DNA of 12,691 nt from an uncultured Catenibacterium sp. Lineage in GTDB: Bacteria > Bacillota_I > Bacilli_A > Erysipelotrichales > Coprobacillaceae. The stretch covers positions 1-12,691 of the forward strand of contig CAAFPB010000128.1 of the NCBI GenBank assembly GCA_900764725.1, read 5' to 3'. The notes beneath the pieces are model-generated. The model was not told the origin of the DNA and ran no database searches. It saw nothing but the letters and a program-made list of their open reading frames with translations. Below are positions 5,693 through 12,691 of this stretch, piece after piece. The translations under genes were made by a program, and so were the position numbers. Numbering within the stretch: position 1 is the first letter of the stretch; every line of letters starts with the position of its first letter.

Positions 5693-6169
5693 ATGAGTTT
5701 AGTTTTAGCAAGAATCGATCAGAGATTAATTCACGGTATTGTTGTTACACAATGGGCAGGTGCAACACAGGCTAAAAGATTAATGGTAGTTGATGATGAA
5801 GTAAGTAAGGATGAAGTTCAGAAATCCGCAATGAGAATGAGTAAGCCAGTGGGGACTGGTATGTCAATCATTGATACAGAAACAGCAATCAAGAACTTCA
5901 ACGCAGGTAAGTATGATAGCCACAATGTATTCATGGTTGTAAGAGAACCATCTACATTAGTTAAGTTAGCTGAAGGTGGCGTAAAGATTCCTAAAGTCAA
6001 CATTGGTATTATCTTCGATGGGGAAGGTAAGACAACAGTGAAGAAGATGGTTTCAGTCAACGAAGAAGAAATCAATGATTTAAAGAAGTTACAGTCTATG
6101 GGTATTCCAGTGACATTCCACTTCGTACCAAGCGAAGCAGAAGAACCACTAGAAACATATATTAAATAA
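5693..6169 (+). CDS. PTS mannose/fructose/sorbose-family IIB
   Basis: A 158-residue cytoplasmic phosphocarrier. The N-terminal ARIDQRLIHGIVVTQW carries the family's phosphorylated His (H14 in RLIHG); the usual RLIHGQV is slightly altered to RLIHGIV. It takes phosphate from the IIA protein and passes it to the sugar carried by IIC/IID. The length is normal for a free-standing IIB. The start at 5693 is set by AAGGAGG (5678-5684) 8 bp upstream; the frame stays open upstream to 5543, but that part is leader. It is the first gene of an operon, 18 bp before IIC. Confidence 0.93.
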   Translation: MSLVLARIDQRLIHGIVVTQWAGATQAKRLMVVDDEVSKDEVQKSAMRMSKPVGTGMSIIDTETAIKNFNAGKYDSHNVFMVVREPSTLVKLAEGGVKIPKVNIGIIFDGEGKTTVKKMVSVNEEEINDLKKLQSMGIPVTFHFVPSEAEEPLETYIK

Positions 6170-6187
6170 TCAAGGGGGATAAGAAGT

Positions 6188-6985
6188 ATGCAGGTTATTC
6201 AAGGAGTATTAATCGTATTATTATCAATGTGGATGGTCTTAGACCAGCAGGGTATTGTTATTACAACATGGTTCCCAATCATGGTTGCATTCTTTGCAGG
6301 ATTGATTATGGGAGACATGAAGACTGCTATGATTATTGGTGGTACATTCCAGTTAATGAACTTAGGTGTTGCCAACATTGGTGGGTCATCAGTACCTAAC
6401 TGGGGTCTTGCAACAGTAGTTGGTATCTATGTTGCATGTAGAACTACAAATGATGTGGCTCAGGCAAAAGCAGTTGCCTTAGCAGTAGGTGTACCAGTTG
6501 GTATGCTTGGTATTCAGTTAGATGTATTCGCAAAGTTATTAAATACGTATGTAACACATGCAGCACAGAAAGCATGTAATGAAAAGAAGTTTGGTAAGAT
6601 GAATAGAATTCTTTGGATTGGTCCTATGATCTTCGCTTTATCTACAGGTTTACCAACAGCTTTATGTGTATTATTTGGTGATGCAATCGTTAATGTTATC
6701 TTAAAATCAGTTCCAGTATGGTTCACAAATGGTTTATCTATCGCAGGAAATATGTTACCAGTTGTAGGTATCGCATTATTATTACAGGTTATGCCTGCTA
6801 AGAAGTACTTATCAATGTTGATGATTGGTTTTGTCTTCTCAGCTTACTTAAATGTACCAATGTTAGGTGTATCTATTATTGGTTTGGCTATTGCTTACTA
6901 TTTCTTTACAACACAGGTAAATAAAGCACCAGCAGTCGCAACAGAAGGTGCAGTAATCGATGAAGGAGATGAATGGGATGAATAA
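6188..6985 (+). CDS. PTS mannose/fructose/sorbose-family IIC
   Basis: A 265-residue membrane protein of the EII-Sor/ManY type. Recognisable segments are FAGLIMGDMKTAMIIGGTFQ (about 36-55) and the following GGSSVPNWGLATVVG stretch, then further hydrophobic spans to about 245 and an acidic tail ending EGDEWDE. With IID it forms the sugar channel. The ATG at 6188 follows AAGGGGG (6172-6178) at 9 bp. Its end overlaps the IID start by 8 nt, consistent with translational coupling. Confidence 0.93.
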   Translation: MQVIQGVLIVLLSMWMVLDQQGIVITTWFPIMVAFFAGLIMGDMKTAMIIGGTFQLMNLGVANIGGSSVPNWGLATVVGIYVACRTTNDVAQAKAVALAVGVPVGMLGIQLDVFAKLLNTYVTHAAQKACNEKKFGKMNRILWIGPMIFALSTGLPTALCVLFGDAIVNVILKSVPVWFTNGLSIAGNMLPVVGIALLLQVMPAKKYLSMLMIGFVFSAYLNVPMLGVSIIGLAIAYYFFTTQVNKAPAVATEGAVIDEGDEWDE

Positions 6986-7799
6986 AGAAACACAGACAAC
7001 AGAAGTTGTTACAAAGAAAGATCTTACGAAAGCCGCAGTACGTTACATGTTTATGGCATGTAATACATATAACTATGAAAACCATCAGGGTCCAGCAGTT
7101 GTATTTGGATTAGAGAAGGTTTTAAGAAAGATTCATAAGAATAATGATGATGACTATGTTGCATCATTAAACAACCACTTTAAATATTTCAATACAACAA
7201 CTTGGATGGCTAACATCTTACTAGGTGCGAGTGTTGCCATGGAAGAAAAAGATGGTGTCAAAGCATTAGACACAGTACAGAACTTTAAGACAGGTATGAT
7301 GGGTCCTCTTGCAGGTATCGGTGATACTTTAATCTGGGTACTATATCCAACAATTATGGGTTCTATTGCAGCCTATATGGGACTTGAAGGTAACCCTACA
7401 GGTGCACTTATCTGGATGTTACTTAATGTGATTTTCTTCTTCTTTAGAATTAAGTTATTCCATTTAGGATATGATTCAGGTTTAAAGCTTATTACTACAT
7501 TAGGTGATAAGTTATCAGTTTTCACAGAAGCAGCATCTATTATGGGTCTAACAGTTATTGGGGCATTAATCCCTTCAGTTGTTAAGATGTCATTAGGTCT
7601 TGTCTTTAAGTCAGGTAAAGTAAAACTTGCTATTCAGACAGGTGTCTTAGATAAGATCATGCCAGCTTTATTACCAGTTGTACTTACATTTGTAGTCTAT
7701 AAACTACTTGCTTCTAAGAAGTTAACTGTTATTCAGGTCATCTTCTTAATTATCATTCTTGCATTAGTTTGCTCATTCTTTGGAATTCTAGCTCTCTAA
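6978..7799 (+). CDS. PTS mannose/fructose/sorbose-family IID
   Basis: A 273-residue IID (ManZ-type) subunit. It has the family's N-terminal soluble part with YMFMACNTYNYENHQGPAVV (about 25-44) and the conserved KTGMMGPLAGIGDTLIW (about 105-121). Hydrophobic helices near the C terminus include about 245-273. Together with IIC it forms the membrane complex. I choose the ATG at 6978, not the in-frame ATG at 6960, because AAGGAG (6963-6968) is then 9 bp upstream. The start overlaps the IIC stop in ATGAATAA. Confidence 0.93.
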   Translation: MNKETQTTEVVTKKDLTKAAVRYMFMACNTYNYENHQGPAVVFGLEKVLRKIHKNNDDDYVASLNNHFKYFNTTTWMANILLGASVAMEEKDGVKALDTVQNFKTGMMGPLAGIGDTLIWVLYPTIMGSIAAYMGLEGNPTGALIWMLLNVIFFFFRIKLFHLGYDSGLKLITTLGDKLSVFTEAASIMGLTVIGALIPSVVKMSLGLVFKSGKVKLAIQTGVLDKIMPALLPVVLTFVVYKLLASKKLTVIQVIFLIIILALVCSFFGILAL

Positions 7800-7823
7800 T
7801 CAAAACTTTCGGGGGAAAAGTCT

Positions 7824-8246
7824 ATGAGAAAAATCGTTCTAGCAAGCCATCATTTACTCGCTGATGGTTTAAAAGATACAATCCAATATCTTATGCCAAC
7901 TTTAACTGATATTCAGTCAGTCAGTGCTTATATGGATAATGTACCTGTGGAAAAACAGTTAAAAGAAGCACTAGGAGAAATCAATGAAGATGATGAATAC
8001 ATCATCTTCACTGATATGCTTGGGGGTAGTGTGAATCAGGAAGCAGTTAAATACTTACAGTATCCTAATGTATATGTAATTACAGGAATGAATTTACCTA
8101 TTGTATTAAGTGTCTGCTTGTCATTAGCAAGCTGTGAAAAAGTGAATGAAGATGTTATTAGAAATGCGATTGATGATGCAAAGTCACAGATTGTTTATGT
8201 CAACGATGTCATGAAAAATATGGGGGTTGATGAAGATGATGAATAA
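7824..8246 (+). CDS. PTS mannose/fructose/sorbose-family IIA
   Basis: A 140-residue free-standing IIA. VLASHHLLADGL holds the phosphorylated His, most likely H9, in the position of the SHG motif of ManX; the usual Gly is replaced by a second His (H10). FTDMLGGSVNQEA (about 63-75) is the conserved loop seen in IIA-Man as DLFGGSP(x)N. It receives phosphate from HPr and hands it to IIB. GGGGG at 7811-7815 lies 8 bp before the ATG. IIA comes last of the four PTS genes, unlike the common A-B-C-D or AB-C-D order. Confidence 0.9.
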   Translation: MRKIVLASHHLLADGLKDTIQYLMPTLTDIQSVSAYMDNVPVEKQLKEALGEINEDDEYIIFTDMLGGSVNQEAVKYLQYPNVYVITGMNLPIVLSVCLSLASCEKVNEDVIRNAIDDAKSQIVYVNDVMKNMGVDEDDE

Positions 8247-9915
8247 AGATTGGTGGAAAAGTAGTGTAGTCTATCAGGTTTATCCACAGAGTTTTAATGA
8301 TACCAACAATGATGGGGTTGGTGATTTAAAAGGTATTACAGAAAAACTACCTTATTTATCTAAATTGGGTATTGATGTCATCTGGTTAAACCCTATCTAT
8401 GAATCACCATTAGTCGATAATGGTTATGATATTGCGAACTATCGTAAGATCAATCCAATGTATGGCACAATGGAAGACTTTGATGAACTATTAGAAACAG
8501 CACATAGTATGAATATTAAGATTATTATGGACTTAGTAGTCAACCATACAAGTGACCAGCATGAATGGTTCTTAAAGTCTAAATCTTCTAGAGATAATGA
8601 GTATTCTGATTTCTATATCTGGAAGGATCCTAAAGAAGATGGAAGTGAACCTACTAACTGGGGCGCTACATTTGGTGGATCTGCATGGACTTATGTGCCT
8701 GAAAGAAAACAGTATTATCTTCATTGTTTTGCGCCAGGACAGCCTGATTTAAACTGGGAAAATCCTAAAGTAAGAGAAGCTGTTTATAATGAAATGCGCT
8801 TCTGGTTAGATAAAGGTATTGATGGTTATAGAATGGATGTTATCTCTTTATTAAGTAAGAGACAGAACTTCCCAGATGCCTTACCTGGAGAATATGATTA
8901 TGCAAAATCATATTATAAAGGGGCTTCTAATGGACCACGTATTCATGAATTCCTACACGAAATGAATAGAGAAGTCTTATCACACTACAATATTATGACT
9001 GTAGGTGAAACGGCCAATACAAATGTTCAGCAGGGTAAGCTTTATACTGATCCTTCTAGACAGGAATTAAACATGGTATTCCAGTTTGACCATATGCATA
9101 TTGATTATGGTGAATATGGAAAGTTCTCTGATGTAAGATTTAAACTCAGTGATTTAAAGAAGAGCTTATCAACTTGGATCAATGATTTAGGTGATGGATG
9201 GAATTCACTTTATTGGGATAACCATGACCAGCCTAGAAATGTCACTCGTTTTGGTGATGATGGCGTGTATCGTGTAGAATCAGCTAAGATGTTGGCTACT
9301 CTATTACATATGATGAAGGGTACACCTTATGTCTTCCAGGGTGATGAATTAGGTATGAAAGATGTACCTTTTGAATCACTAGATCAATACAAAGATATTG
9401 AAACAGTCTTTATGTGTCAGAAGATGAAGGATAATGGTGAATCAGAAGAAACAATCAAGAAATATGCTTATTTAAGCTCAAGAGATAATGCAAGAACACC
9501 ATTCCCTTGGAATGGTGAAGAAGGTTCTGGTTTCTCTGATGCAAAGCCTTGGATTGATTATTCACCAGACAACAAGTTCATCAATGCAGAAGATGAATTA
9601 AAAGATCCAAACTCTGTCTTCTATTATTATCAGAAGTTAATTCGTCTAAGAAAAGAAAATCCTGTGATCGTTCATGGATCTTATAAACTATTAGACGAAG
9701 AAGATTCAGATATCTTCTCATATGAAAGAGAATATGAAGGTAAGAAATTACTTGTAGTATGTTCTTTCGCAAAAGAGAAAGTAAGATATACATTACCAGA
9801 TGACTATAAGGATGCTGAAATTCTTATTGGAAATTATGAGAATGTATTGAAAACAGATGACAAAAATATTATTCTAAATCCATATCAAGCAGTAGTTTAT
9901 CTTACAAAGGAGTAA
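8236..9915 (+). CDS. GH13 alpha-glucosidase (oligo-1,6-glucosidase-like)
   Basis: A 559-residue cytoplasmic glycoside hydrolase of family 13 with no signal peptide. Family motifs are all intact: the DTNNDGVGDLKG loop (about 22-33), D99-LVVNH (region I), QPDLN (169-173), GYRMDV with nucleophile D201 (region II), GE with acid/base E258 (region III) and NHD with D331 (region IV). SRDNARTPFPW is also typical. Val202 after the nucleophile is the residue found in alpha-1,6-acting enzymes, where alpha-1,4-acting relatives usually have Ala. Trehalose-6-phosphate hydrolases also have Val there and cannot be excluded, which matters because this gene follows a PTS. It probably releases glucose (or glucose plus glucose-6-phosphate) from an imported alpha-glucoside. 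The start is uncertain among ATGs at 8230, 8236 and 8239; 8236 has the best spacing (9 bp) from GGGGG. It overlaps the IIA end by 11 nt. Confidence 0.9.
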   Translation: MMNKDWWKSSVVYQVYPQSFNDTNNDGVGDLKGITEKLPYLSKLGIDVIWLNPIYESPLVDNGYDIANYRKINPMYGTMEDFDELLETAHSMNIKIIMDLVVNHTSDQHEWFLKSKSSRDNEYSDFYIWKDPKEDGSEPTNWGATFGGSAWTYVPERKQYYLHCFAPGQPDLNWENPKVREAVYNEMRFWLDKGIDGYRMDVISLLSKRQNFPDALPGEYDYAKSYYKGASNGPRIHEFLHEMNREVLSHYNIMTVGETANTNVQQGKLYTDPSRQELNMVFQFDHMHIDYGEYGKFSDVRFKLSDLKKSLSTWINDLGDGWNSLYWDNHDQPRNVTRFGDDGVYRVESAKMLATLLHMMKGTPYVFQGDELGMKDVPFESLDQYKDIETVFMCQKMKDNGESEETIKKYAYLSSRDNARTPFPWNGEEGSGFSDAKPWIDYSPDNKFINAEDELKDPNSVFYYYQKLIRLRKENPVIVHGSYKLLDEEDSDIFSYEREYEGKKLLVVCSFAKEKVRYTLPDDYKDAEILIGNYENVLKTDDKNIILNPYQAVVYLTKE

Positions 9916-9921
9916 TGAGAT

Positions 9922-10674
9922 ATGGACTTTGACACACAAGCAGGACTTATTTATTCAACACTAAGTGATAATGAAAAAGACATGATTCAATACATCAGAA
10001 ACCATAAAGCTGATGTTGTAGAGATGCCTATTAATGAACTAGCGAAAGTTCTGCTTTCGTCAAAGAGTTCTGTATTACGTTTAGCACAGAAGCTAGGCTA
10101 TACAGGTTATTCAGAATTAAAGTATTCTTTAAAGAAGGATATAGTAAAAAAAGCTGTTGTTCCTACAGATTTGGTTGAAAAATTTAGAAAAGAGATTGAT
10201 AAAACATTTGAATATGCATCACAAGTAAACTTTGTGCCATTGATCTCCGAAATCCATAAAGCACGACAAGTCATTTTATATGCGACAGGGTTTACTCAAA
10301 ATAACTATACAAAACAATTCTCCAGTGAGCTATTCATGGCAGGGCGTTCAAATTATATTGTATCTGGTGAAACTAATTTTGAAATCATCTCACACTCCCT
10401 AACTAGTGATGATTTCGTCATTATTATTTCATTGTCAGGTAATACACCAGGTATCAGAACAACAGTAAATGCACTGAATATGAAGGATATACCTATTCTT
10501 TCTATAACTGAGTTAGGAAAGAATTTCCTTGTAGAAAATTCAGATTATCAGCTTTACTATAATACAACAGAATTTCCTCTTGAAGATGAACATATCATTT
10601 CTATGAATGCGGTAGGGATTATTCTTACTATTCTTGCAAGAAAATATCAGGAATTCGCATTCTTTGATGAGTAA
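9922..10674 (+). CDS. RpiR/MurR-family transcriptional regulator (HTH + SIS)
   Basis: A 250-residue regulator with an N-terminal helix-turn-helix (about 36-66, PINELAKVLLSSKSSVLRLA) and a SIS domain (about 105-240) with the canonical phosphosugar loop SLSGNTPG (170-177). It is the last gene of the PTS/GH13 operon, with AAAGGAG (9906-9912) overlapping the end of the GH13 gene and 9 bp before the ATG. This placement makes it the likely pathway-specific regulator, responding to a sugar phosphate made by this operon. It is only distantly similar to the RpiR protein at 122-913. Repressor or activator mode cannot be told from sequence. Confidence 0.92.
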   Translation: MDFDTQAGLIYSTLSDNEKDMIQYIRNHKADVVEMPINELAKVLLSSKSSVLRLAQKLGYTGYSELKYSLKKDIVKKAVVPTDLVEKFRKEIDKTFEYASQVNFVPLISEIHKARQVILYATGFTQNNYTKQFSSELFMAGRSNYIVSGETNFEIISHSLTSDDFVIIISLSGNTPGIRTTVNALNMKDIPILSITELGKNFLVENSDYQLYYNTTEFPLEDEHIISMNAVGIILTILARKYQEFAFFDE

Positions 10675-10699
10675 AGTCAGGCATGGTCTGGCTTTTTTT
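10675..10699 (+). terminator. Intrinsic terminator of the PTS/GH13 operon
   Basis: An 8-bp stem (10675-10682 with 10686-10693, two G-U pairs) with an ATG loop runs into seven T. It begins at the base after the RpiR stop codon. Confidence 0.88.
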
Positions 10700-10745
10700 G
10701 CGCTTATAAATTTTACGAATATATATGTTAAATCAAGGTTAAATG

Positions 10746-10786
10746 TTATTCCGAAAAAATGAGAATAATTCATTTTTTCGGAATAA
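10746..10786. repeat. Perfect 17-bp inverted repeat
   Basis: TTATTCCGAAAAAATGA (10746-10762) and its exact reverse complement (10770-10786) flank 7 bp. No T-run follows on either side, so it is not an ordinary terminator. It ends 5 bp before a TATAAT, which fits an operator covering the -35 region of a promoter. Confidence 0.85.
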
Positions 10787-10797
10787 GAAGGTATAAT
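10769..10797 (+). promoter_or_regulatory. Possible promoter beside the inverted repeat
   Basis: A perfect TATAAT lies at 10792-10797. The -35 (about 10769-10774, TTCATT) is weak and lies within the right arm and loop of the 17-bp inverted repeat. Transcription would begin near 10804 and run into the terminator at 10878-10937. Confidence 0.4.
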
Positions 10798-10803
10798 ATA
10801 GCA

Positions 10804-10937
10804 AGGCAGTATATGATGAAGAAAACCATCTAATGACTGCAGCTATTAGTTCTCCAGAAGCAAATTATAAATAACTGAAAAGGGGCTGTAACGAATAGAC
10901 AGTATTTACTACTACCTTGAGCGTTACAGCTCTTTTT
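10804..10937 (+). ncRNA. Candidate small transcript (about 134 nt)
   Basis: Bounded by a TATAAT promoter with a palindrome and by a strong terminator, this stretch has no gene of normal size. Two tiny ORFs overlap as TAATG: 10813-10833 (6 codons) and 10833-10874 (13 codons, M-T-A-A-I-S-S-P-E-A-N-Y-K), neither with a good ribosome binding site. A weak helix, GCAGT/ACTGC and GATG/CATC, can form near the 5' end. It may be a small RNA, a leader-peptide unit or a remnant; part of it may instead belong to the adjacent IS end. Confidence 0.25.
10878..10937 (+). terminator. Strong intrinsic terminator hairpin
   Basis: A 16-bp stem (10878-10893 with 10922-10937, two G-U pairs) encloses a 28-nt loop, with the arms AAAAGGGGCTGTAACG and CGTTACAGCTCTTTTT. 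The T-run is on the plus strand. The GGGGCTGTAACG arm might alternatively be the terminal repeat of the neighbouring IS; this cannot be settled here because the other IS end is outside the window. Confidence 0.7.
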
Positions 10938-10952
10938 CGTATATCCAAGCCT

Positions 10953-10991
10953 AAAAAAGTTATTCACTATCGAACGGTGAATAACTTTTTT
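10953..10991. terminator. Bidirectional intrinsic terminator next to the IS
   Basis: A perfect 15-bp stem, AAAAAAGTTATTCAC (10953-10967) with 10977-10991, has a 9-nt loop and T-runs on both strands. It lies 52 bp past the transposase stop codon and would end that minus-strand transcript as well as any plus-strand read-through. Confidence 0.85.
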
Positions 10992-11043
10992 ATATTTCAG
11001 ACGCACTTAAAAAGAACCTGCCCATATCTTAAAAAAATTTTTA

Positions 11044-12669
11044 TCAGCAGATAAATAATCTGAGCATCTCCTCGACCTGTTTCATCTGTTTTTCTTCTGT
11101 TTCCTTGATTCTCTTCTTCAGTTTCTGGTATTTCCTGATATTATGCCCCATTGCGACAAGGTAGATCTCCATCTGAACATTGTCATGTCCTCTTCTATAG
11201 AGTCTGTCATAACCCATGTTCTCCTTAAGATCACCAAATGTTCCTTCTGCTTCATTATCTCTCTTGAACATGAGCTTCTTTCCTTCTTCACTTGTGACAT
11301 TTTCTCTTACTTCCTTATGAAATTCATCAAGTTCCTTGCAGTAGTTTACGCTTCTTCCAATTCTGGATTTAGTGCATCTTGATCTGAATGGACAGCCATC
11401 ACAGTGGCGGTTTATGAGCTTTACGTTACGTCTTTCATATACGCCTCTTGTATCTGTAGTTACCTTATCTACCTCAAACTCATGACCAGCAGGGCATATA
11501 TACCCACCATCTTCTGTTCTCTCAAAATGAGAGGCTCTGAATCTGTTCTTATCATTTGTTTTCTTGGATTCTTCATAATATCCTGGATACTTCATAAACA
11601 GCTCAATACCGTTTTCTCTGCAGTACATATAGTTATCATAGCTTCCATAGCCTGCATCAGCAGGAGTCTTTAAAGGAAGCTTACCATACATAAGCTTATA
11701 CTTCTCCATGAAGGGAATATATGTCTGAATATCAGAGCAGTCGCTGCTTACGTAAATGTTTCTGATGAAGCCATCACTTACGCCCACCTGGACATTGTAT
11801 CCAGGTTTGAAAACGTTGGTATGATTATAATAGTCATACTTCATGTGCATGAATGTTGCATCAGGATCTGTCTTGGAACAGCTGTTTCTGTCACCAAGCA
11901 TATCAAAATGCAGTGCATATTCAAAAAGCTTCATCGCTTCTTTCGCTAGTTCATCATAAAGCTTCTGAATATCGCTCTTTCTGCATCCTTTTCCATGAAC
12001 GAACTCTATTCCATTGTCATTCATGTAAATCTCAATTTTATCTGTAACTTTCAATAGATAATCAATGTTAGGCTCCCTAAGAATGGAATATCTGCAGTTG
12101 ATGTTCTGCTCCTTAAAGAACTTATTGATTCTCTTGATAGTGTCATTACACTTCTTCCACTGTCTTTCTCTATGTCTGACAGTGTTCTTTCTCCATATGA
12201 ATGTGTTTTTGTTGGCATTAGCTTCATACTTAGTACCGTCAATGCATAACACATCTGTATTAATAGGAAGTTCATCTTCCATGATTCTATTCATCTCGTA
12301 GAATATATCTTCAACAGACATAATGAGGTCATCATGGATGAATCTCTGAAATGCCTGATGAGAAGGCTTCTGATTCTGTGCGATGAACATATATCTGATG
12401 TCAGTTCTGCATAGTTCTGCAAGCTTTCTTGTAGATGCATAACCATTATCTGCAAAAGCGAGCAGAAGCAGTCTGAGCATCATGAGACCATCATACCCGT
12501 GAGAATTTCTATGAGTGAAGTCAACAAACTTGTTTATGTCTATCCTTTCCGTAACTTCAATCACAGTTCTTGAAATATCATCAGCAGGTACATCTTTTTC
12601 AAAAGAAATATTAAAATCTAGTAGCGCATATGTCTGATATGCCGTATAATCTTGTTGGTATGTTTTCAT
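11044..12669 (-). CDS. IS1182-type transposase (DDE)
   Basis: A 541-residue, apparently intact transposase. It has the N-terminal InsH/DUF772-type domain (about 55-130, HGYDGLMMLRLLLLAF), then a DDE catalytic domain. Likely catalytic residues are D144 (CIDGTKYEANANK), D338 (PADAGYG) and E475 (EGTFGDLKENMGYDRLYRRG). A cysteine-rich insert at about 392-432 (C392, CDGC at 423-426, C432) is typical of IS1182 members. The ATG at 12669 gives a normal length; no ribosome binding site is obvious. The frame stays open to the window edge, so a slightly longer start (TTG at 12690 or beyond) cannot be excluded. There is no frameshift or internal stop. Confidence 0.92.
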   Translation of the reverse strand: MKTYQQDYTAYQTYALLDFNISFEKDVPADDISRTVIEVTERIDINKFVDFTHRNSHGYDGLMMLRLLLLAFADNGYASTRKLAELCRTDIRYMFIAQNQKPSHQAFQRFIHDDLIMSVEDIFYEMNRIMEDELPINTDVLCIDGTKYEANANKNTFIWRKNTVRHRERQWKKCNDTIKRINKFFKEQNINCRYSILREPNIDYLLKVTDKIEIYMNDNGIEFVHGKGCRKSDIQKLYDELAKEAMKLFEYALHFDMLGDRNSCSKTDPDATFMHMKYDYYNHTNVFKPGYNVQVGVSDGFIRNIYVSSDCSDIQTYIPFMEKYKLMYGKLPLKTPADAGYGSYDNYMYCRENGIELFMKYPGYYEESKKTNDKNRFRASHFERTEDGGYICPAGHEFEVDKVTTDTRGVYERRNVKLINRHCDGCPFRSRCTKSRIGRSVNYCKELDEFHKEVRENVTSEEGKKLMFKRDNEAEGTFGDLKENMGYDRLYRRGHDNVQMEIYLVAMGHNIRKYQKLKKRIKETEEKQMKQVEEMLRLFIC

Positions 12670-12691
12670 GCTAGAATCAATATACCACAAA
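11044..12691 (-). mobile_element. IS1182-family insertion sequence (partial)
   Basis: The transposase defines an IS that runs off the right edge of the window. Its left end lies somewhere below 11044, most likely between 10878 and 11043. The terminal inverted repeats and target duplication cannot be identified without the other end. Confidence 0.8.

Noticed and set aside
10540..10773. Minus-strand 77-codon open frame at the end of the second RpiR gene
   Set aside because: It overlaps the RpiR gene and its terminator, has no ribosome binding site, and its translation shows no recognisable features.
10746..10786. The 17-bp inverted repeat as an intrinsic terminator
   Set aside because: The T-run is inside the stem and not after it, and a dedicated terminator for the upstream operon already exists at 10675-10699.
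11143..12301. Several plus-strand and alternate-frame open frames across the transposase
   Set aside because: They are antisense or shifted shadows of the intact transposase gene, with no ribosome binding sites or recognisable domains.

Overview
The window looks like chromosomal DNA from a low-GC, sugar-fermenting Bacillota (Firmicutes). A gut Erysipelotrichia-type anaerobe is my best guess, from protein style and gene content rather than any diagnostic marker. Reasons: strong AAGGAGG-type ribosome binding sites, AT-rich codon use, many phosphotransferase system (PTS) genes, RpiR-type regulators, a CcpA-type cre site and compact intrinsic terminators.

Layout. (1) 85-1591, minus strand: an RDD membrane protein followed by an RpiR/SIS regulator. 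(2) 1594-2434, minus strand: a one-gene unit for a divergent glucosamine-6-phosphate deaminase/isomerase-like protein, with a consensus promoter and a UUCG-loop terminator. (3) 2519-4087, plus strand: a lone cellobiose/lactose-type PTS EIIC gene behind an array of GGAAA boxes. (4) 4100-5417, plus strand: a cysteine desulfidase-like (UPF0597/CyuA) gene with its own terminator. (5) 5418-10699, plus strand: a leader with possible RNA structure and a cre site, then a tightly packed operon for mannose-family PTS IIB-IIC-IID-IIA, a cytoplasmic GH13 alpha-glucosidase and a second RpiR regulator. (6) 10700-11043: a gene-free stretch holding a perfect 17-bp inverted repeat, a possible short transcription unit and two strong terminator hairpins. 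(7) 11044 to the window end, minus strand: an intact IS1182-type transposase whose outer IS end lies beyond the window.

How the genes work together. The mannose-type operon reads as a self-contained module: the four PTS proteins import and phosphorylate a sugar, the GH13 enzyme has the residues of an oligo-1,6-glucosidase-like hydrolase, and the last gene is probably the pathway's sensor. CcpA likely represses it when better sugars are present. In the left part, the promoters of the RDD-RpiR unit and of the lone EIIC gene carry the same GGAAA boxes, 20 bp apart and about 32-33 bp upstream of the -10. This suggests that the first RpiR protein activates both units.

Most notable: the shared, helically phased box array; the possible folded leader of the mannose operon; the deaminase-like protein that lacks the usual catalytic Glu and has a CxxCxxC instead; and the short palindrome-promoter-terminator unit next to the IS. 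I found no CRISPR array, tRNA, rRNA, phage gene or clear defence system.
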